Under the pieces are notes generated by a model that made no database searches, was not told the DNA's origin, and was given only the letters and a program-made list of their open reading frames with translations. A program made the position numbers and the translations under genes. A DNA stretch of 64,000 nucleotides, from assembly GCF_026626335.1 (NCBI RefSeq), contig NZ_JAPNTZ010000002.1:372001-436000 (forward strand), in the 5' to 3' direction. Within the stretch, counting starts at the first letter, position 1. Each line of letters opens with the position of its first letter. This document shows, piece after piece, positions 1 to 6,835 of this stretch. The DNA is from Paractinoplanes pyxinae (lineage in GTDB: Bacteria; Actinomycetota; Actinomycetes; Mycobacteriales; Micromonosporaceae).

Positions 1-2
1 CG

Positions 3-368
3 TACGCCCTACAGGCCCGCATAGCAGCCTGTCACGCCACCGCCCGCACCCCCAGTGACACCGACTGGCCCTCAATCGCACTCTGGTACGACGAGCTCGC
101 TCGCATACAGCCAACCCCAGTGATAGCCCTGAACCGCGCCGTCGCGCACGGCTACGCCCACGGCCCCGCCCAAGGCCTGAAGTTGCTCGAACAGGCCCAA
201 GAGATCAGAAACGACTACCCCATGGTCATCGCCGCCGAAGCCGACCTGACCGCCCGCGCCGGCGACAACCAACGAGCAGCCACCCTCTTCCGAGAAGCCG
301 CCGCCGCCACGACCGACGGCCCCGAACGCCGAGCCCTCCTGACCCGAGCCGCCGAACTCCAGCCTTAG
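3..368 (+). CDS. C-terminal part of an ECF sigma factor with DUF6596-type tail (partial)
   Basis: The frame is open from base 3 to the TAG at 366-368 and has no start inside the window, so this is the 3' end of a longer gene. The visible 121 residues are Ala-rich helices. They open with YALQARIAACHA, followed by DTDW, ALWYDEL and TPVIALNRAVAHG, and then a segment ending in RALLTRAAEL. This is the TPR-like tail of the large ECF sigma factors that carry DUF6596 (ECF41/42-like, often beside YCII-domain genes). The promoter-binding sigma2/sigma4 regions lie upstream of the window. The family call is from recognition of the tail only; no partner gene is visible. Confidence 0.8.
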   Translation, partial: YALQARIAACHATARTPSDTDWPSIALWYDELARIQPTPVIALNRAVAHGYAHGPAQGLKLLEQAQEIRNDYPMVIAAEADLTARAGDNQRAATLFREAAAATTDGPERRALLTRAAELQP

Positions 369-401
369 CCGCCGGGGCCTGACGCCTGGTTGCGGTGGGA
401 C

Positions 402-477
402 GGTTTGGGGGCGGGGGATGGCCCACTACGGGCGGTCAGGCTTGATCCCTGCGTGGACCATCCCCCGCCCCCAAACC
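402..477. repeat. Hairpin element, copy 1 (inverted relative to copy 2)
   Basis: A 76-bp element whose ends pair: GGTTTGGGGGCGGGGGATGG at the left pairs perfectly with CCATCCCCCGCCCCCAAACC at the right. The stem continues to about 25 bp with one mismatch around a loop of about 26 nt. The same element occurs in opposite orientation at 1853-1928. The two copies also share about 10 bp outside the stem (GCGGTGGGAC). It looks like a REP/MITE-like non-coding element; no transposase is near. Confidence 0.85.
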
Positions 478-583
478 TCGGTCAGCTTGCGCTGGGTGGT
501 GGGTCGCTGCGAGACAGGAAGCCGCCTTCAGGTCTCGGCAACCGCGGAAGAAAGGAGTCCAACGCCGTCGCGACGACGCACAA

Positions 584-857
584 CGCCGCCGCGACAACGT
601 CCGACGGCTCGCGGCTAAGCCTTAATCTCGACGACCGTGCCGCCCGCCCCGGACGAAAGCAGATCCAGCGCCGCCGCGACAACGTCCGACGGCTCGCAGT
701 TGAGTCTCAGACCTCGGCGACCCTGCCGCCCGCCCCGGACGAAAGCAGATCCAGCGCCGCCGCGACCACGTCCGACGACCGCGGCTGAGTCTCAGATCTC
801 GATGACCGTGCCGCCCGCCCCGGACGAGAGCAGATCCAGCGCCGCCGCGACAACCTG
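584..857. repeat. Tandem repeat of about 85-86 bp made from the 3' end of the dehydrogenase gene
   Basis: Three units start near 601, 686 and 772, with a partial unit just before 601. Each contains the same core, for example GCCGCCCGCCCCGGACGA at about 639, 725 and 810. The last unit is the true C-terminal coding end of the dehydrogenase on the minus strand (stop at 792-794). The others lie just beyond its stop codon, so the array is a duplication of the gene's 3' end. The units have diverged by a few bases each. Confidence 0.8.
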
Positions 858-1475
858 CGCGGGTGGAATCAGTGGCGCAGCCACAGCCCGCTCGGTGGGT
901 GACATGGCGGCCAGCTCGGCGTGGGCCCGGTCAAGCCCGATCCACCCCGGCACCAGGCAAGTCACCCGCGTGCCGCCGATCCGAGCCGGATCCCCCAGCG
1001 CGGTAGTGAAACGGATCAGCCCCGCCTTGGCCGCCCCGTACTCGGGAGACCCGTACGGCGTGGTCTCCGCCCCCGCCGACGAGGCGATGTTCAGGACGGC
1101 ACCCCCGCCGAGCCGTTCCATCGGCCCCAAAGCGAGCTGCGTCAGATGCATCGGCGCGCGCAGATTGAGATCGAGCGTGTGCGCCCAGGCCGAAGCGGGC
1201 GCCACCGGAAACTGCGACCCAGCCGTCCACCCACCCGCGTTGTTGACCAGCAAGTGCGGCCCACCGGTTTCGACAGCCACTGCGATCAGGCGCTCCGCGT
1301 CCGCCGGGTCGGTGACGTCACACCGTACGCCCAAGCCTTTGACCTCATCAGCAGTCTCCGACGCGGCGGCCAAGTCAAGATCAGCGGCGACGACATAGGC
1401 CCCCGCTGCAGCCAGTCCCACGGCAAGATGCCGCCCCAGCCCCGAACCCGCCCCAGTCACCACAGCGACGTCCAC
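792..1475 (-). CDS. Short-chain dehydrogenase/reductase (SDR)
   Basis: A classical SDR of 227 residues from a GTG at 1475. It is likely an NAD(P)-dependent oxidoreductase of unknown substrate. The cofactor motif TGAGSGLG lies at about residues 7-14, LVNNAG is the NAG structural motif, and the catalytic set is a Ser in NIASSAG and the YGAAK of the YxxxK motif. The frame stays open upstream to 1925, but that stretch is repeat-encoded and low in complexity and starts inside a hairpin element, so I place the start where SDR homology begins. The Shine-Dalgarno is weak, so the exact start is uncertain. The C-terminal end is duplicated in the tandem array just downstream. Confidence 0.8.
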   Translation of the reverse strand: MDVAVVTGAGSGLGRHLAVGLAAAGAYVVAADLDLAAASETADEVKGLGVRCDVTDPADAERLIAVAVETGGPHLLVNNAGGWTAGSQFPVAPASAWAHTLDLNLRAPMHLTQLALGPMERLGGGAVLNIASSAGAETTPYGSPEYGAAKAGLIRFTTALGDPARIGGTRVTCLVPGWIGLDRAHAELAAMSPTERAVAAPLIPPAQVVAAALDLLSSGAGGTVIEI

Positions 1476-1574
1476 GGTCCCGAAGCTAAGCCACACCCCA
1501 CCCCGCCGCCACCCAAGCAACCAACCAAAGCCAGTCAGCCACCCGAAGCCCCAGCCGCGAGCCCGCCGCCGACC

Positions 1575-1830
1575 GTGAGCTCGCCGAGTGTCAGTCCTCC
1601 GCCAGCCGCGAGATCGCCGCCAACCGCGACTTCGCCGGTGTGAGTCTGCCGCCGCCGCGAGTCCGCTGGCTGTGAGTCCGCCGCCGGGTGTGAGTTCGCG
1701 GGGTGTGAGTCCGTCCGCTGCGAGTCCGTCGGCTGTAAGTCCGCTGGCTCCGAGCCCGTCGGCCGTGAGTCTGCCGGTAGGGGGTTCGCCGGCTGCTAGC
1801 CCTATGGCCGCGAGCCCACCGGCCGCCTGA
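1575..1830. repeat. Degenerate 15-bp minisatellite upstream of the SDR gene
   Basis: About 16 imperfect units of the type GTGAGTCCGTCGGCT run head to tail. The clearest stretch is about 1669-1790. Read on the minus strand, in frame with the SDR gene, they give a five-residue rhythm (LTADG, LGASG, LTADG, LAADG, LTPRE), which resembles pentapeptide-repeat coding. Because the frame starts within the hairpin element and no ribosome site is apparent, I treat it as non-coding repeat DNA unless shown otherwise. It fills most of the gap between the SDR start and the second hairpin copy. Confidence 0.65.
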
Positions 1831-1852
1831 GAACCGACCGCAAGAAAGCCAA

Positions 1853-1928
1853 GGTTTGGGGGCGGGGGATGGTCCACGCAGGGATCAAGCCTGACCGCCC
1901 GTAGTGGGCCATCCCCCGCCCCCAAACC
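1853..1928. repeat. Hairpin element, copy 2
   Basis: Reverse-complement copy of the element at 402-477, near identical along its whole 76 bp, including the loop. It again has self-pairing ends. It lies between the minisatellite and the 3' end of the EAL-HDOD gene. The two copies therefore bracket the SDR gene and both repeat tracts as a 1.5-kb unit with inverted ends. Confidence 0.85.
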
Positions 1929-1950
1929 GTCCCACCGCGACCATCAGGAC

Positions 1951-3171
1951 CTAAGCAGCCGCCAGCCGATTAGAAGCGTCGAGGGCACGAGTAGACCACC
2001 GCACAGCGTCCATGTACTGCGGCGCCAGGTCGTAAGTCCCCAACTCTCCACGTTCATACGAGTCGACCGCCCGCAACACCTGACCGAGCCTCCCCGCACC
2101 TTCGGTAAGGGCCGAAGCCACAGCCGGCGCCAGCGGGAACTGTTCAGCCATCTCGGCCGACGGGATGCCCAACACCTTGGCCACCCCGCTGATCACACCC
2201 GACATGAACGCCGCGTCAGGCTGCGCCCCGAACCATTGGGCCACGTTTTCGCACAGCCGGGCCCGGGTCAGGACGCCCAGCATGTGTTCCTCGGTGGCCC
2301 CTCCCACGTCGTCGAGCACCATCAGCATCGCCCACTGCCTGATGTGCTTCAGCCCCACCATCACTACTGCCTGCCGCACCGACGACACCCGGTTGGCGTG
2401 CCCCGCCGCGACCGAGTTGCTGGCCCTGAGCACTCGCAGGGACAGCGCCGGGTCGCTGGCGATGATGGCCACGATCCGGGGCATGTCGGTTTCGGGGGCG
2501 CTGAGCGCAGTCACGAGCTCAAGCCCGCGTAGCCGGGAGGGCGAGAGGCTGGCCACCGTCAGCACCTGGGGCTGGCTCAGCACGTACCCCTGGCGCAGTT
2601 CCATGCCGTAGCGGTCGGCCAGCGCGAGCTGTTCCTCGGTTTCGAGCCGCTCGGCCACGAGCTGGATGTTCGGGAATTGGCGGACGGCCGCGACCACCTC
2701 GTCGAGGACGCTTGCATCGCCGTCGAGAAGATCCAGTTTGACGTACGAGGCCAGGCCGAACAGCTGCTCGTGGCCGGAGCCCCAGACGAAGTCGTCCAGC
2801 GCGATCCGGTAGCCCGCTTCGGCCAGGCGCGTGATCCCGGCGATCACCTCATCGTCCATCTCTACCGTCTCCAGCACCTCCAGCACCACCTGGGCCGGGC
2901 CGAAGGGCAGGGGCAGCTCGCCGGCCAGGAATTCGCGGGTGAGGTTGATGAAGCAGAGCCGGTCGCCGGCGACTTCACGGATGCCGAACTCGGTGAACGC
3001 GTTGATCATCACGGTGCTCGTGGCGTACGTGTCCTGCCTGCCGGCCGCCACCGCGTCCATGCTGCCGCGGAAGAGCAGTTCGTAGGCGACCACGTCACCG
3101 TGCGCATCGAAGATGGGTTGGCGCCCGACGTGCACGAGCTTGGTGCCGTCGCCTGCCTCCGATGGTTTCAC
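1951..3171 (-). CDS. EAL-HDOD signalling protein with a probably inactive EAL domain
   Basis: 406 residues from a GTG at 3171. Residues about 12-200 form an EAL-type domain and about 205-400 an HDOD domain (SLRVLRASNS, then VGLKHIRQWAML), the YuxH/CdgJ-like layout. The EAL signature is altered: YELLFRG stands where active phosphodiesterases have E-A-L, and LDDFVWG replaces the usual DDFG. The protein more likely senses or scaffolds than hydrolyses cyclic-di-GMP. It starts 7 bp after the stop of the PHP gene upstream, in the same direction, so the two may be co-transcribed. The function of the pair is not known. Confidence 0.85.
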   Translation of the reverse strand: MKPSEAGDGTKLVHVGRQPIFDAHGDVVAYELLFRGSMDAVAAGRQDTYATSTVMINAFTEFGIREVAGDRLCFINLTREFLAGELPLPFGPAQVVLEVLETVEMDDEVIAGITRLAEAGYRIALDDFVWGSGHEQLFGLASYVKLDLLDGDASVLDEVVAAVRQFPNIQLVAERLETEEQLALADRYGMELRQGYVLSQPQVLTVASLSPSRLRGLELVTALSAPETDMPRIVAIIASDPALSLRVLRASNSVAAGHANRVSSVRQAVVMVGLKHIRQWAMLMVLDDVGGATEEHMLGVLTRARLCENVAQWFGAQPDAAFMSGVISGVAKVLGIPSAEMAEQFPLAPAVASALTEGAGRLGQVLRAVDSYERGELGTYDLAPQYMDAVRWSTRALDASNRLAAA

Positions 3172-3178
3172 GCGCTGC

Positions 3179-4393
3179 CTATCGGCCGGACGGGTGCCGA
3201 GTTGATGACTTGGCCGGTGTTGATCCGCCGGTCAGCCACCACGGGCTCGAGTAGGCCAGGCCGAAGTCGTTGCTGGCGTGCCCTTCCGGGCCGGGTGTCG
3301 GGTTGTCCAGGGCCGGGTCGGAGACGCGCAGCACCACCCAGTCGCCGTCGGCGATGTCGAGCGGCACGGTGACTTCGACGACCGGGCCGGGGGTGAAGTG
3401 GACCAGGCCGGCCACTTCGGGCGCGTCCGTCCCGGGCCGCAGCACCTGCAGGCAGAGCGGCCGCTCGGACAGCACGGGCCCTGGGTCGAGGTCGATCCGG
3501 AAGGTCACGTCGCCCTTGGCGAGGGGCAGGCGGCTTCCCATCCGTACGCCGTTGGCTGTCGCGTCGAGCCGCAGCGCGTCGACCCGGCTGGCGAAGAACC
3601 GCCGTTCCCGCATGGCGGCCAGCACTCCGGACCGGGTGTTCCGGGTGACCCAGAGACCCGTGCGTCCCTTGTCCTCGTCGTGTCCCCAGTCCGCGCCGTG
3701 TTCGTCGGAGACGCCGGTGAGCCCGGTCCGCCAGCCCGCGTTGAGGCAGGTGACCAGCGGTGAGGCGTGTGTCGGCCAGCCGCCGAAGAGGTAGTCGTCG
3801 CCGTTGTTGAACATTTCCAGCGCGACCATGCGGTCGGCGATGCGCGGGTCGTACGCGAAGTCGCCGAACTGTTCGCGCTGGCGGCCCGGGTGGTTGAAGC
3901 TGGCGATGCCGGAGGTGCCGGCGAGCCAGTCGTACAGCTTTGTGGTGTCGCCGGCCGCGTTGAGGTCGGTGAACTCGTCGGTGAACCAGATGTTGATGTG
4001 GCCCAGGTGCGAGTGCGACCACTCGAAGCCGCGCATCGTCGTGTAGTCGCCGGGCCGGTAGGCGACGTCGGCCAGCTTCCCCAATTGCCGCCATTTGTGC
4101 GCGGTCAGCCCGGTCAGCGCCTGGTCGGTGGCGTGGTCGGTCAGCGCGGCGACGTCGACCCCGGCCGACCGCATCGAGCCGAAGGCCAGCTCGGGTTCGC
4201 CCATGCCGTCCGACAGCAGCGTGTGGTTGTGCAGGTCGGCGTAGGCGAGGGTGGTGCCCCGGCTGATCTTCGACTGTCGCCGGCGGCCGGCCGCCTGGGC
4301 GCGACCGGGTGTCGCGGCCAGCACGGCCAGTCCGCCGGCGGCGGCCAGCAGGGATCGTCGTCGGACACGGTTGTGGTGGTGGGGCACGCTCAC
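3179..4393 (-). CDS. Tat-exported PHP-domain phosphoesterase (copy A)
   Basis: 404 residues from a GTG at 4393. A twin-arginine signal (RRRSLLAAAGG, with cleavage after AQA at about residue 35) predicts export. The mature part has PHP metal-site motifs: DLHNHTLLSDG, ALTDH, GFEWSHSHLGH, FNHPGR and VSDEHG. The family hydrolyses phosphoesters with bound metals; the substrate is unknown. It is clearly paralogous to the next gene upstream (same motifs, same order, similar C-terminus SPWWLT), so the two arose by tandem duplication. This copy carries an extra tail of about 15 residues after that shared end. Another GTG two codons inside is an equally possible start. Confidence 0.85.
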   Translation of the reverse strand: MSVPHHHNRVRRRSLLAAAGGLAVLAATPGRAQAAGRRRQSKISRGTTLAYADLHNHTLLSDGMGEPELAFGSMRSAGVDVAALTDHATDQALTGLTAHKWRQLGKLADVAYRPGDYTTMRGFEWSHSHLGHINIWFTDEFTDLNAAGDTTKLYDWLAGTSGIASFNHPGRQREQFGDFAYDPRIADRMVALEMFNNGDDYLFGGWPTHASPLVTCLNAGWRTGLTGVSDEHGADWGHDEDKGRTGLWVTRNTRSGVLAAMRERRFFASRVDALRLDATANGVRMGSRLPLAKGDVTFRIDLDPGPVLSERPLCLQVLRPGTDAPEVAGLVHFTPGPVVEVTVPLDIADGDWVVLRVSDPALDNPTPGPEGHASNDFGLAYSSPWWLTGGSTPAKSSTRHPSGR

Positions 4394-4477
4394 TCGAGGA
4401 GCATGTCAAGGCCCCGGGCGAACCCGGAGGTGAATCGCGCAAGGGGCGCCCAGGATTGGTCCGTACGAGGTCGCCGG

Positions 4478-5704
4478 TCAGGCCGTGAGCCACCAGGGGC
4501 TGGTGTAGGCCACGCCCCAGTCATTGCACGGGTGGCCGGACGGGCCGGGGGAGGCGTTGGCCTGGGTGGGGTCGGAGACGCGGATGACCACCCAGGCGCC
4601 GTCGGCCAGGTCGAGCGGCACGGTGAACTCGGTGGTCGTGCCGGCCACGGCGTCGATCACGTCGACCACCTGCGGGGCCCGCGCTCCCGGGCGCAGCACC
4701 TGCAGCTTGAGCGGCTTGCCGGCCCAGTCGGGGCCGCGGTCGAGGTCGACCGCGAAGCGGATGTCACCCCGGGCGGTGGGCAGGCTGCTTCCCATCCGTA
4801 CGCCGTTGGCCGTGGCGTCGAGGCGGAGTCCACTGACCCGGGTGGCGAAGAAGCGGCGGGCCCGCATCGCCTCGAGCACCCCGTTGCGGGTGTTCTCGGC
4901 CACCCACAGACCCGTGCGGCCCTTGCCTTCGGGGAAGCCCCAGTTGGTGCCGTGTTCGTCGGTCACGCCGGTGAGCCCGGTGCGCCAGCCGGCGTTGAGG
5001 CACGCGTTGAGCGGCGAGCTCTGCCCGTTCGACCAGCCGTCGAACAGGTAGTCGTCGCCGCGGTTGAACATCTCGAGGCCGACCATCTGCTCGCGCAGGC
5101 TCGCGTCGTACGAGAAGTCGTTGAACCGCAAAATCTCGCGGCCGGGGTGGTTGAAGCCGCTGATGCCGCCCGATCCCTCGATGAAGTCGTACAGCTTGCC
5201 CATGCTGGACGAGCTGCCCAGGTCGGTGAAGTTGCCGCTGTACCAGACGTTGACGTGCCCGAGCAGCGGGTGCGACCACTCGAAGCCGCGCAGCGCCGTG
5301 TAGGCGCCGGGCACGTTGGCGGCGTCGGCCAGCTGCCCGGCCCGCCGCCATTCCGAGGACGACAGCCCTTCGACCGCGAACAGCGTGGTGTGGTCGGTCA
5401 GCGCGGCCACGTCCAGGCCGGCCGAGCGCATCGAGGCGAACGCGTTGGCCGGGTCGCCGTCGCCGTCCGACATCAGGGTGTGGTTGTGCAGGTCGGCGTG
5501 GACGAGCGCGGTGCCCTGGGTGAGGCGCGAGCTGCGGGAGGCGCCGGTGGCCCGCTGGGGCGTGTTGTCGACGGCGACGCCGGTGGTGGCGGCCTGCGCG
5601 GTGCCGGGGGTGGCGGCCAGGACGAGGAGGCCGCCCGAGGCGGCGAGCAGGGATCGGCGGCTGAGGCTGTCGGGGGAGTGGTGGTGGTGCTCGTGGCCGG
5701 TCAT
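4478..5704 (-). CDS. Tat-exported PHP-domain phosphoesterase (copy B)
   Basis: 408 residues from the ATG at 5704 (MTGHEHHHHS). The reading frame stays open well beyond that point, but the signal peptide fixes the start. The Tat signal SRRSLLAASGG ends in AQA. The PHP motifs are DLHNHTLMSDGDG, ALTDH, GFEWSHPLLGHVN, FNHPGR and VTDEHG. A C-terminal beta-rich segment ends in SPWWLTA. It is the tandem paralogue of the gene downstream, 85 bp away. Both presumably act outside the membrane on an unknown phosphoester. Large open frames on the opposite strand here are only GC-rich shadows. Confidence 0.85.
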   Translation of the reverse strand: MTGHEHHHHSPDSLSRRSLLAASGGLLVLAATPGTAQAATTGVAVDNTPQRATGASRSSRLTQGTALVHADLHNHTLMSDGDGDPANAFASMRSAGLDVAALTDHTTLFAVEGLSSSEWRRAGQLADAANVPGAYTALRGFEWSHPLLGHVNVWYSGNFTDLGSSSSMGKLYDFIEGSGGISGFNHPGREILRFNDFSYDASLREQMVGLEMFNRGDDYLFDGWSNGQSSPLNACLNAGWRTGLTGVTDEHGTNWGFPEGKGRTGLWVAENTRNGVLEAMRARRFFATRVSGLRLDATANGVRMGSSLPTARGDIRFAVDLDRGPDWAGKPLKLQVLRPGARAPQVVDVIDAVAGTTTEFTVPLDLADGAWVVIRVSDPTQANASPGPSGHPCNDWGVAYTSPWWLTA

Positions 5705-5742
5705 GGGCCGAGCATCGCAAGAAAGCGACAGCGATGGATGTC

Positions 5743-6723
5743 TCAGCGGTGAACGGTGGTCTGCCAGAGGCTGTCGTCCGTGGCGAGCAGAACCGTCGTG
5801 CCGCGTGCGGCCACGGCGACCGGTTCGGCCGGTGTGCTGCGACGTTCGTCGCCGATCCACAATCTCTCCGCGACGACGACGCTCTGTCCATCGGCGACGG
5901 CCAGGTCCCGTACGTCTGACCCGCCCACGAAGGCGCCGGTGACCGTCCATGCGCCGTTGTGCCGCCGCCAGACCTTCCCCAGGCCGGCCGCCACCACGTC
6001 GTCGCCGTCCCGGACCGCGCGCTGGAGCTCGGTGAGGTCGGAAGTGTCGACGGCGACCTTCCCGTCCGGCGACCAGCCGCCGGGGCCGGCGATCCAGGCC
6101 GCCGCGCCCGTGGCCGCTCCGCCCACGACCAGCCACCGCCCGTCGGCCAGCGGCACGACGTCGCGGGCGACCGTGCCGGCCGTGCCCGACTCGCTCAACG
6201 TGAACGTCTTGCCGTCGGGCGAGAACCAGGCGGCGGCGCCGCTCGTGCGGTTGCCCGCGATGGCGAATCCGGCCGGCCCGGCGGCGATGGGGCCGACATC
6301 GATGGCTTCGTCCCCGCCGTACGTCTCGAAGGGTGCGGCGTTCTCGGCCATGCGCCCGCCCTCGAAGCGCCAGGTGCTGACCCGCGGATTGCCGTGGGCG
6401 CCGCCCGGCGTGGCTCCGACCATGGCAACCCGGCCGCCCGCGCAAGCCACGCTCTTGATCACCTGCCGCGGACCGTAGTAGCTGGACGGTAGCGGCGTGA
6501 AGGTGACCGCTGCGCCGTCGCTCCAGGCGGCCGGGCGGGTCGAACCGTCGGCTGCTTTGATGCCGCCGGCCGCCCACCAGTGGCCGTCGCAGTCGGCCAC
6601 GTCGCTCAGCACCACGGCGCCGTCGGCCGGCAGATCGATCCTGGTCCACGCGAGGTCTTGCGGCCGATTGCTGCAAGCGGCGAGCAGCAGCACGACGAGC
6701 GTGAAAGAAACCGATCGCTTCAC
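5743..6723 (-). CDS. Secreted lipoprotein with beta-propeller-like repeats
   Basis: About 326 residues. A short hydrophobic leader ends in a lipobox (LLLAAC), so the protein should be lipid-anchored outside the membrane. The rest has repeated Gly/Ala/Trp-rich blades (WWAAGGIK, VAMVGATPGG, FAIAGNRTSG, WLVVGGAATG), typical of WD/Kelch-like propellers of actinobacterial hypothetical lipoproteins. The frame allows a TTG start at 6738; I prefer the GTG at 6723, directly before KRSVSF. It is transcribed towards the PHP genes, 38 bp from copy B. No function can be assigned. Confidence 0.7.
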   Translation of the reverse strand: MKRSVSFTLVVLLLAACSNRPQDLAWTRIDLPADGAVVLSDVADCDGHWWAAGGIKAADGSTRPAAWSDGAAVTFTPLPSSYYGPRQVIKSVACAGGRVAMVGATPGGAHGNPRVSTWRFEGGRMAENAAPFETYGGDEAIDVGPIAAGPAGFAIAGNRTSGAAAWFSPDGKTFTLSESGTAGTVARDVVPLADGRWLVVGGAATGAAAWIAGPGGWSPDGKVAVDTSDLTELQRAVRDGDDVVAAGLGKVWRRHNGAWTVTGAFVGGSDVRDLAVADGQSVVVAERLWIGDERRSTPAEPVAVAARGTTVLLATDDSLWQTTVHR

Positions 6724-6835
6724 GGAAATACCAAACAATCTGCCGGAAACTGCTGACTAAAGCTTGTGGACTACGTCACAGCAATCTTATGGTCACAGCC
6801 ACGTTCCCTCTCCCCGTCCAGAGAAGAGTTCGTCG

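Noticed and set aside
3767..5752. 661-codon plus-strand open frame across the PHP genes
   Set aside because: It is antisense to two clear Tat-signal PHP proteins, is rich in Arg/Gly/Val low-complexity sequence and has no family features; a GC-rich shadow.
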